Made by a program: the position numbers and the translations under genes | Notes under the pieces: model-generated | Told to the model about the DNA's origin: nothing | The model's input: the letters and a program-made list of their open reading frames with translations, nothing else | The model's database searches: none | NCBI GenBank assembly: GCA_937949725.1 | Contig: CALECT010000021.1 | Coordinates: 1 to 64,000 of the forward strand | Length of the DNA stretch: 64,000 nt | Reading direction: 5' to 3' | Origin: an uncultured Pseudanabaenaceae cyanobacterium | GTDB taxonomy: Bacteria > Cyanobacteriota > Cyanobacteriia > PCC-9006 > JAAUQQ01 | Shown: piece by piece, positions 54,619 through 61,887 of the stretch | How positions within the stretch are numbered: position 1 is the first letter of the stretch | How the letters are laid out: every line of letters begins with the position of its first letter

Positions 54619-55818
54619 TTACGAGATCGTTCGGGCTAGCCAGGCAGCAAGGTTTTGGGGCGTGAGGGCGGCGATTTCCATGCCGCAGGCGGCGAGTTTT
54701 TCGGCCATACGGCGATCGTAGTAGGGTTTGGCGTTCTCATCTAGGGCGGCGAGGCCGAGGAGGGTGACTCCCGATTCTTTGAGTTGTTTGCAGCGGGCTT
54801 TGAGGGCGGTGGGGGAGCCGCCTTCGGCGAAGTCGGTGATGAGGATGACAGCGGTGCGTTGGGGGTTGTCGATCAGGGTTTGGCTGTGGGCAAGGGCTTG
54901 GGCGATGTGGGTGCCGCCGCCGAGCTGACAGGAGAGGAGGAGTTCGACGGGGTCGTGGAGCTGGTGGCTGAGGTCGACGACTGCGGTGTCGAAGAGGAGG
55001 AAGCTGACTTTGAGGGTGGGGAGTTTGGCGAGGATGCCGCCCATGACGGCGCTGTGGATGACGGAGTCGGCCATGCTGCCGCTTTGGTCGATGCAGAGGA
55101 TGATGTGCCAGGGCAGGCGGCGTTCGACGCGGGAGAAGAATTTGACGGATTCGACTAATAGGCGCTGCTGTTGGCGATCGTAGTTTTGCAGGTTGCTGCG
55201 GATGGTGCCGCGCCAGTTGAGGTTTTGGGCGATTTTGAGGGAGCTGGGGCGTCGGCTGCGTTGGCCGAGGAGGCTGCGGCGGATGTCGGCTTCGAGGCGG
55301 TCTTGGAGTTCTTCGACGACTTGTTTGACGATGCGGCGGGCGATGGTGAGGACGGGTTTGCCTTGGAGTTGGTTGCGGAAGGTGAGGAGGGTTTTGAGGA
55401 GGTCGAGGTTGGGTTCGAGTTTGCTGAGGACTTCGGCGTCGGTGAGGAGTTCGGTGAGTTCGTAGCGTTCGAGGGCGTGTTTTTCGATGAGTTCGACGGT
55501 GTTGGCGGGGAAGAGGTCGCGGACTTCGCTGATCCAGTGGGGGATGTTGGGGCGGCTGGCCATTAAGCTGCCGCCTTTGAAGTCGCGTTGTTCGTCGGCG
55601 GGGCGATCGTTATCCACACGGACGCCTCGGCCTTCGTATTCTTGGCCGTAGAGGAAGTCGAGGGCTTGTTCCCGGCGTTGGTCGTCGGGGGATGAGGGGC
55701 TGGGGAGGCGATCGTCGGAGAAGCGTCCGAGGACTTGTCGCCAGCGGGAAAGAGCTGCGCCATGCAGATTTGACTTATTTAAATTGCAGTCGTTTTCCTT
55801 TACTTCAGATTCGGTCAT
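54619..55818 (-). CDS. VWA-domain protein
   Basis: 399 residues from ATG 55818; an in-frame TTG at 55827 is less likely. The first ~210 residues are helical and basic; the VWA domain (~225-395) has the MIDAS motif DQSGSM, then GGGTHIAQAL and ITDFAEGG with the later Thr/Asp ligands. VWA proteins of this type partner MoxR ATPases. The coding strand is C-rich like MoxR and SWIM. Stop codon lies 1 bp from the convergent dehalogenase stop. Its last 41 codons recur at 51538-51660. Confidence 0.85.
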   Translation of the reverse strand: MTESEVKENDCNLNKSNLHGAALSRWRQVLGRFSDDRLPSPSSPDDQRREQALDFLYGQEYEGRGVRVDNDRPADEQRDFKGGSLMASRPNIPHWISEVRDLFPANTVELIEKHALERYELTELLTDAEVLSKLEPNLDLLKTLLTFRNQLQGKPVLTIARRIVKQVVEELQDRLEADIRRSLLGQRSRRPSSLKIAQNLNWRGTIRSNLQNYDRQQQRLLVESVKFFSRVERRLPWHIILCIDQSGSMADSVIHSAVMGGILAKLPTLKVSFLLFDTAVVDLSHQLHDPVELLLSCQLGGGTHIAQALAHSQTLIDNPQRTAVILITDFAEGGSPTALKARCKQLKESGVTLLGLAALDENAKPYYDRRMAEKLAACGMEIAALTPQNLAAWLARTIS

Positions 55819-56077
55819 GTCAAACAACCATGATTATCTTTATAGTTGCGTGTTCAACTTTCTGTAGTCTTGTTAGCAGACCTAGTTGTTCCTTCGGCTA
55901 CATCCTAAGTAGTTTGAAGATTTAGTAATGGTAAATTTATTTAATGAGCATACTGTGCCCTATAGAAATCTGTGCTAAAGATTAAAATTTATCCTATTTT
56001 GAGACTGCAGAAAGTATATATGTAGATAGTGTTCCCATAGTTCGACTTTAGAGCGATTAGTACATTGTCAGAGTTCA
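55819..56077. other. AT-rich spacer
   Basis: Noticeably AT-rich compared with the flanking VWA gene and without coding potential; start of an AT-rich patch running to about 57.25 kb. Confidence 0.5.
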
Positions 56078-56332
56078 ATGAGTACAGATAAACTAACTAT
56101 CTCAAGATGTCCGATTTGTGAGAACAAGCACATCTATGAGTTGAGTGTTAGGAAAAGCACAATACATTTCGGCAGGCCTGTTGAACAGGGAAAACCGATA
56201 ACGAAAAAGTTTACTAGGTTTTTTGTCTGTCCAAAGAAAGATGTGGAGTTTCAAGCAAGCTTCACTCTCAAGGAGTCATTACCTAGCCAGATATCAGATG
56301 TAGAAATTTCAAAAGTCCTAAAAGAAGAATGA
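56078..56332 (+). CDS. Small zinc-binding-like orphan protein
   Basis: 84 residues, AT-rich codons. CPICENKHIYELSV near the N-terminus and FFVCPKK in the middle give three Cys, suggesting a partial zinc ribbon. The rest is polar with a basic patch. No family recognised. It lies in the AT-rich patch with the membrane protein at 56752, and may be transferred DNA. Confidence 0.5.
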   Translation: MSTDKLTISRCPICENKHIYELSVRKSTIHFGRPVEQGKPITKKFTRFFVCPKKDVEFQASFTLKESLPSQISDVEISKVLKEE

Positions 56333-56751
56333 TTTTTTAAGAAGAATCGTATTTGGCTCTTGACTCAAACTAGATAAGAAAAAATGAAAGGGAGAAACAA
56401 ATGGCTATTGAGTCGAGGAGTGAATATCTGAAGGTTTTCGGTTTTTAATTTGTGGCAACAAAAACGGATGTGAATTAGATGTGACAAGTAGCTTAATTCG
56501 TTAAAAGTCTCACAAGTCATCTGGGGAATAAAATATTTTTTCTCAGATAAAAATGGATCGTTTCAAATTTAGCCTCACCCTTGATGAATATTCAAATCTT
56601 TCAATAGAATAGATCACGATTTTTCTGCTATTAGGTAAGAAGTTAGAATCTTCAAGTCAGACGGAGACGGTCTCGGAGCTTCATTCTCAGCATCATCCCG
56701 GAGATCAGAAACGCCAAGAGAGTAGTTTAAATCTTCAATCAAAGCAAAGCA
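56333..56751. other. AT-rich intergenic region, 419 bp
   Basis: No open frame of note, no repeat family and no RNA gene seen. Composition matches the flanking AT-rich genes. Confidence 0.5.
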
Positions 56752-57222
56752 ATGAAAGAACAGAATCACGCAGAATTGATTGTCGACTCTATACAACCAA
56801 TGACTCCACATAATAAGGCTATCTATGAAGCAGGGAAATCTCTCCTTGTAGAAGCTGTAGAAGTTGGCAGAGATTATTGTAAATTTATGATTACGACCTC
56901 TCTGTCAGCCATACCGACTTATATCGCTTTACTTAAGCTAATTCTCCCTAAAGACTACGTGTTAAAGTCGATTGATGAGGTGTTTTTTCTGGTTCCGATA
57001 TTTCTTTTTATCTTTTCTTCAATTGCTTTTACTCTTGGCTATTTCCCCCAAAAGAAGAGTATAAGGTTGGATATCTTAGAAAATATTGAGCGTAGAAGAG
57101 ACTCGATAATCAATCGACGTTTTACGTATTCAATGATTGGGTTTATTCTTTTTGGTATCTCTATTTTGCTAGCGTCAGTTCTTCTTGTTTTCAATATGGG
57201 AACTATTACAACTCAGCAATGA
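56752..57222 (+). CDS. Membrane protein of unknown function
   Basis: 156 residues, AT-rich. After ~40 polar residues there are three to four hydrophobic segments: FMITTSLSAIPTYIALLKLIL, VFFLVPIFLFIFSSIAFTLGYF and FTYSMIGFILFGISILLASVLLVF, with a basic loop ENIERRRDSIINRR between. The layout (cytosolic helix, then TM pairs) recalls the small membrane effectors of anti-phage loci, but no motif proves it. No partner sensor gene is evident nearby. Confidence 0.5.
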   Translation: MKEQNHAELIVDSIQPMTPHNKAIYEAGKSLLVEAVEVGRDYCKFMITTSLSAIPTYIALLKLILPKDYVLKSIDEVFFLVPIFLFIFSSIAFTLGYFPQKKSIRLDILENIERRRDSIINRRFTYSMIGFILFGISILLASVLLVFNMGTITTQQ

Positions 57223-57274
57223 CCATCGTAGAGGTATAGCACTAGGGGAACATGCGATTGAAGATGGAGATAGC

Positions 57275-57328
57275 TTACCGCTCGCCATTTATTACCGCAA
57301 TGCAAATATTGATATCCAGCAAATGCAT
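57275..57328 (-). pseudogene. VapC-like PIN toxin remnant (first 17 codons)
   Basis: Beginning at ATG 57328, just after the antitoxin stop, 17 codons read MHLLDINICIAVINGER then TAA. This is the first strand and conserved Asp region of PIN toxins (usually LLDTNICI). Nothing of the remaining domain follows, so the toxin is inactivated. Confidence 0.65.
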
Positions 57329-57333
57329 TGCGT

Positions 57334-57657
57334 CTAATCCAGAGAATCAAGCGGACGACCGCGATAAGCACGACGATCTTCCTGAATCGTCTCAAAAATC
57401 TCGTCTAAATCTGGCCGTTCCGCCCAAGAGCCAAAAAGTTGGTTTAGCTTTTCTAAGCGATCGGCTTCGCTTAGGCATTCACTAGTCTGAGAAGCTACCA
57501 TAGCAGCAGGAACTGAAGACTCCGTAACAGGTTGGCCAGGAGAAACTTGGCCGAAGCGATAGCTCGACTTAAGGAAGCGGAGGAAGTTGAAAACCCGCTC
57601 CAGCAAAAACTCTGAGGTCTGGTCTAGTTCTAAAATGATGCGCTCTTTAATTGTCAT
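57334..57657 (-). CDS. Antitoxin-like protein (DUF2281-type N-terminus)
   Basis: 107 residues. The N-terminus MTIKERIILELDQTSEFLLERVFNFLRFLK is the DUF2281-like helix pair, and the C-terminus LFGSWAERPDLDEIFETIQEDRRAYRGR is the toxin-wrapping tail common to VapB-type antitoxins. Its downstream toxin gene is reduced to 17 codons. It may persist as an orphan antitoxin. Confidence 0.7.
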   Translation of the reverse strand: MTIKERIILELDQTSEFLLERVFNFLRFLKSSYRFGQVSPGQPVTESSVPAAMVASQTSECLSEADRLEKLNQLFGSWAERPDLDEIFETIQEDRRAYRGRPLDSLD

Positions 57658-57700
57658 CGTTAATCCCAGTACTACAGAAACTATCGCAGGATCACAGCCC

Positions 57701-58297
57701 CTAAATTCTGTTCTCTACGTATTTATAAACCTGCCCTAGATTTAACTTCAATCCCCGATGCTGATGCCCCAACGGTATTTCAACCTCGGTCTCCTTTCCC
57801 AAATAAAAATCCTTAACCCACCCATCCTCTCTACGCTGATAAACCGTCACCATCACCTCAGTCTGAGACAAAATCAAGTAGCACTGTAGAGACTCAATCG
57901 CAAGATACTTCTCACGCTTCGCCCCCTTATCCTTCCGCGCCGTACTATCCGAAAGCACCTCCGCCAAAAGCAAAGGCGACTCCTCATACAACTCAGAGCC
58001 CTCCTCCCCACAAGCCAACATCACATCGGGATAGGCCGAATTATCCTTCTCATTAATCCGCCGCTCCCGGTCAATCTGCAACTTAACATCCGCCACATAC
58101 AAGCGGCAGCCCTCCTCCTTCTGCCCATCAATCTCCGAAAACAGCCCCAGCGCAATCAAATTATGCGCCTTCGTTCCCCCCGTCATCGCCACAATCTGGC
58201 CATCCAGCAGCTCATACTTCAGCCCCGTCAGCTCCTCCAGCTCCAGCAACTCCTCAAAGCTGTAAATCGTCTTTGCATCAGGCAACGCGCTGTTCAT
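57701..58297 (-). CDS. Uma2 family (DUF820) endonuclease
   Basis: 198 residues. YSFEELLELEELTGLKYELLDGQIVAM, YPDVMLACGEEG (Asp), LLLAEVLSDSTARKDKGAKREKYLAIESLQCYLIL (Glu, Lys) define the Uma2 core. It stands 43 bp upstream of the antitoxin gene on the same strand. Distinct from the other Uma2 genes in the window. Confidence 0.9.
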   Translation of the reverse strand: MNSALPDAKTIYSFEELLELEELTGLKYELLDGQIVAMTGGTKAHNLIALGLFSEIDGQKEEGCRLYVADVKLQIDRERRINEKDNSAYPDVMLACGEEGSELYEESPLLLAEVLSDSTARKDKGAKREKYLAIESLQCYLILSQTEVMVTVYQRREDGWVKDFYLGKETEVEIPLGHQHRGLKLNLGQVYKYVENRI

Positions 58298-58452
58298 GGG
58301 TCATCACCACCATGGGCCTACCGTTCAAAGCTGCCAGCAGAAAGCAAACCTTCTGCACAACTGTCTTTATCCTAATCTAACCCCAGATTTGGTCCGTCAA
58401 TTCAGTGCCATAACTCAGCGGGAACAATAGGGGAGAAGCGATCGCCATTCCC

Positions 58453-58893
58453 ATGACCCTCTACGCCACCCTCGCCTGCCTCCTCACCGGGATCTTCTGC
58501 ACCCTCATGGGCATCCGCCAATGCTTCCATGCCCTCGCCTCCAGCCAATGGCCCAGCGTTCCCGGCACCATCATCCGCTCCAAACTCATCACCTTTAACA
58601 GCGACAACACCCCCACCCACAGCCTCGACCTCCGCTACCAATTCAACGTCAACGGCCAAGACTACAAAGGCCATCGCATCAGCTTCCGCCCCATCGGCAA
58701 CCTGGCCAGCCGCAAATCCATGGAGCGCTATACCGAGAAATATGGGAAAGGCGCTCGCGTTCAAGTTTTCTACAACCCCACCAATCCCAAAGTCGCCATC
58801 CTAGAACCCGGCTTTGACTGGACTGTGACTATTCTCTTCGTCCTAGGTCCTCTCTTCCTCTGGGCAGCTTACATGCTAAATAGCAACTTGTGA
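58453..58893 (+). CDS. DUF3592 membrane protein
   Basis: 146 residues: N-terminal TM helix (LACLLTGIFCTLMGI), a beta-rich extracytoplasmic core with the DUF3592 marks WPSVPGTI, YQFNVNGQDYKG and VFYNPTNPKVAILEPG, and a C-terminal TM helix. Function unknown. Strongly C-rich codons, unlike the AT-rich genes on both sides. Confidence 0.85.
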   Translation: MTLYATLACLLTGIFCTLMGIRQCFHALASSQWPSVPGTIIRSKLITFNSDNTPTHSLDLRYQFNVNGQDYKGHRISFRPIGNLASRKSMERYTEKYGKGARVQVFYNPTNPKVAILEPGFDWTVTILFVLGPLFLWAAYMLNSNL

Positions 58894-58943
58894 TAAAGCT
58901 CTCGATATGAATTCTCTGACTCAATACCTTCCAATTTAAGCTG

Positions 58944-59510
58944 ATGACAGATAGCTCAAATAATTCATACCTCCCCATTGATTCACGTTTAGAAGAATCT
59001 AATGGATTTATAGATCTAGACTTCAGTTTGCTCAGATACAAAAAAGATGACAATCTGATTCAAACCTTCATTGCCAAGGGTTGCTATGGGAATGCCTTAC
59101 TAGGGTTCAAAATTGAACTACTTTCAGAATGGAGAGAGACTGAGATTGCTAACATACCTTCATACAGAAGTAGACTGTCACTCCAGTCAATTGGCGATGA
59201 AAGCGATCGCTTCGTCCAAACACTGGCGAAGCTCTATCAGCTTGAGCTGGCTTCTCCTAAAATGCTGCCTCATATTCAATTTACAGCTATCACTTTAGGG
59301 GGAAACCCAATGAAGCTGGGAGAAGGAGGAGTTCGCATTAAAATTTTCTTTGAGCCGCCCGACGAAACCCCAGACTATGAAGAGCGATATGCTGAGCATT
59401 TTCTCAATATCGACCTTCAGAGAAATGCAGTGTACTTCAATGAGAAAGATCAGGCCTATCGTGAGGCCATACTGAATGCACTCACTAAGCCTCTGCATGA
59501 AGTGAGCTGA
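58944..59510 (+). CDS. Orphan soluble protein of unknown function
   Basis: 188 residues, mixed alpha/beta, no signal or membrane segment. Recognisable only by a C-terminal block EERYAEHFLNIDL followed by YFNEKDQAYREAIL, a pattern that reminds me of small immunity-type proteins of polymorphic toxin loci; this is weak. More AT-rich than its neighbours. Starts at ATG 58944, 50 bp after the DUF3592 gene. Confidence 0.55.
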   Translation: MTDSSNNSYLPIDSRLEESNGFIDLDFSLLRYKKDDNLIQTFIAKGCYGNALLGFKIELLSEWRETEIANIPSYRSRLSLQSIGDESDRFVQTLAKLYQLELASPKMLPHIQFTAITLGGNPMKLGEGGVRIKIFFEPPDETPDYEERYAEHFLNIDLQRNAVYFNEKDQAYREAILNALTKPLHEVS

Positions 59511-59540
59511 TGTAGCTTTTCATGAGAAGTCTCGCGACCC

Positions 59541-60155
59541 TTACTTAATCCGCTCCCGCTCAAACTTCGCATCTGCCCCAGCCTTCCCCCGAATCTGCTC
59601 CAGCGCCCCCCGCGCCGCCGCCCCAGCCTCAGCCGTCAACCGCTCAAACCCGATCGCCTTCGTCACCCTTCTTCTGTGCCCCGGCTGCGTCGTTCCCACA
59701 TTTGCCCTCACCCAAGCAAACACCACAGTCTCCCGCCCCGCTTTATCCGTTAGCGTCCGCACCTGCTGCCCCACCGGCAACGGATACCGCAACACCTCCG
59801 TATTGCCAAACACCCCCTGAATAATCAGCGCAGAATGCCCTGCCACCGCATACCGCGTTGACTTCAAAATTGCCCGAGACAACGCCGGAACACCAAACAG
59901 AAACGCAATTCCCGTCCCCCCCGAAATCAACAGAAAGATCAGCAGAATCGTCTCCCCGCCCTCCAATTCATCTCGATTGGCCCAGCCCATCGCCAGAAAA
60001 AACGCAAAAATCGCCAGCATCAAATAGCCTACACAGCCCAAATAACGCACCGCCCCCGTCGCCTGCCCCCCAGGATCAGGCCGCCCCTCCCACAACAACT
60101 CCTCCCCAGCCCGCAAAAAATTGCGAGGATCACGCGGATCAGATTCATTAGCCAT
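59541..60155 (-). CDS. Membrane protein with PH-like C-terminal domain
   Basis: 204 residues from ATG 60155 (a GTG lies at 60164). After NFLRAGEELLWEGRPDPG, two TM helices (VGYLMLAIFAFFLAMGW, TILLIFLLISGGTGIAFLFGV) are followed by STRYAVAGHSALIIQGVFGNTEVLRYPL, the pattern of bacterial PH-like domains. The C-terminal ~40 residues are charged and Ala-rich. Function unknown. Confidence 0.65.
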   Translation of the reverse strand: MANESDPRDPRNFLRAGEELLWEGRPDPGGQATGAVRYLGCVGYLMLAIFAFFLAMGWANRDELEGGETILLIFLLISGGTGIAFLFGVPALSRAILKSTRYAVAGHSALIIQGVFGNTEVLRYPLPVGQQVRTLTDKAGRETVVFAWVRANVGTTQPGHRRRVTKAIGFERLTAEAGAAARGALEQIRGKAGADAKFERERIK

Positions 60156-60349
60156 GGGGATCACTCCAACTAGATGCTTCCGCTTCTATTAGTAACGGAC
60201 AGCGATCGCTCCGCTCCCGCCAAAGACTAGAGATTTAACATCCCAGCCAACAGGCTTCTGCCTTTCCCTGCCTTTCCCCAAAGCGATCGCCCAACCATTC
60301 ACCACCGCCAATCCTGACGCTCTATCCACTTTCCCCCAGCGCCAACAAC

Positions 60350-61108
60350 TCAATGAAAACTATTTCTGAGCTGAGCCAAAATCGGAATCTGCTCCAGCTG
60401 GTCCGGCTGCACCGTTGCCCAATCCAACCCCTTTGGGCGAGGTAAAACCGTCTGTGTATCAACTTCCTGCTCTGGCGTCACAATCCAATTCAGCGGCCAA
60501 TCATGGGCCTGCATCTCCAGCTCTGTATCTGCAACTAGCTGTAAGTCGTGAACTGTGGTCGCGATCGGCGTCTCCCGCTGCACCAGACCAAACTCCCCCA
60601 ACATGGCCAGCTCCAAATCGGCAAACCCTGCTCCTTTGCCAGTGCGCCCTCCAGCAGTTGTCACCGCAACACACCCCACCAACACCAAATCAATCTTCTG
60701 CATCTGCTCAAATCGCACAGGTCGCCCATGGCGCAAAGCCCCTGCCATGGTGGAGCCTTCCGCCAGAGACACCTGCCTCGCTTCCAATGCTGCTGCCGTC
60801 ACTTCCACAAAACAATCCAGTTGAGTTAACTGAGGCACTGCCATATACAACACCTTGCCATCAGCCAACGCCCTGAAACGCACGGGCTGTTGGGGAGAGT
60901 CAGGATTACACTTCACGACCTGCGCTGCCTGCCAAATCTCCAAACCTGCCAAGCGCTGTGCCGCAGTCTCTGCTCCGACAAAGCTTGGAATATGACCGAA
61001 GGGATCGCGCTGGGCTGCTCCTTCGTCTTTGAGTGTTTGCCAGATGCGCTGACGAAGCTGTTCTTTCTTGTGATTGCGATCGCTCCAAGGGGTTATATTA
61101 AGCATCAT
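60350..61108 (-). CDS. 5-formyltetrahydrofolate cyclo-ligase family protein
   Basis: 252 residues. Cyclo-ligase fold with WSDRNHKKEQLRQRIWQTL near the N-terminus, VLYMAVPQL, and the nucleotide loop GGRTGKGAGFADLELAML. The layout is nearer to the MTHFS-domain (MTHFSD-like) branch than to canonical FolD-linked MTHFS, so activity on 5-formyl-THF is likely but not certain. Two adjacent ATGs (61108, 61105) could start it. Confidence 0.8.
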   Translation of the reverse strand: MMLNITPWSDRNHKKEQLRQRIWQTLKDEGAAQRDPFGHIPSFVGAETAAQRLAGLEIWQAAQVVKCNPDSPQQPVRFRALADGKVLYMAVPQLTQLDCFVEVTAAALEARQVSLAEGSTMAGALRHGRPVRFEQMQKIDLVLVGCVAVTTAGGRTGKGAGFADLELAMLGEFGLVQRETPIATTVHDLQLVADTELEMQAHDWPLNWIVTPEQEVDTQTVLPRPKGLDWATVQPDQLEQIPILAQLRNSFH

Positions 61109-61887
61109 GAATAAACGGTTGCCACAAAAGTTTAATAGGCAGCTTATCGGACCAAAGCAAGCGGGATCATTCTAGCCATGGACTAGCTTTGATCGGCCAA
61201 TTATAAAAACATCTGTATATAAAATCTATAAGCTTCCAAAAACTGAATCTCCAGTTGAGGACATCTAATAGCAGCTAGCAGATTTTTGAGCTTTTACGGT
61301 CTTCTACACAGGGAATTCACATAACGAGAAGTAACAAACAATTCTTAATTAAAACAATGTTATCGTTCCTGTGGATCACACTAGTTCTCCCCTTACAGTG
61401 GCAAGAATAGGTTGGTTAATACAGGGAATATACTTACATACCTTTGTAGATTAGCTTTCTTCCTATCAGACCGTCATGCAGCTTCTCGATGTTCTGCGGT
61501 AGTAGCTCATCACAATTCAGACAAAATACTGAGCTTATCCAAGGTTGCTAAGTCTTTAGCAATCATTAGTTGCTCAAAAACCTTAATAGCACTTTGAGCT
61601 ATTAGGAATTAGCAACTTGAATTCTACACCTCTGGTGTGGAGTAGTTTGTCTTGCTGAAAAATAGTTTGGGCATTCCTTAGCGAGTTCAAACTCCCTCAG
61701 CTTCTACGTTCACTCTTCATTACCAATGCTGGAAATCCGTAACGCCTAGTCAAATTGCTGAACTTAACTGCTCTTTGCTCCACCCCATGGAACAACATCC
61801 ACGAGGAGGCAGTCCAAAATTGCATTGATTTAGGTTGGTTCAGGTCTTTCCCGCGTCCTTTCTCGTCATCATTAGGAGCTGCTCTCC
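61109..61887. other. Long intergenic region, 779 bp
   Basis: AT-rich at the left and mixed at the right, without credible coding frames, tRNA or repeat family. The last ~20 bp hold the ribosome site AGGAG (61874-61878) of the next gene. Unusually long for this window, so regulatory content is possible, but none was recognised. Confidence 0.5.
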
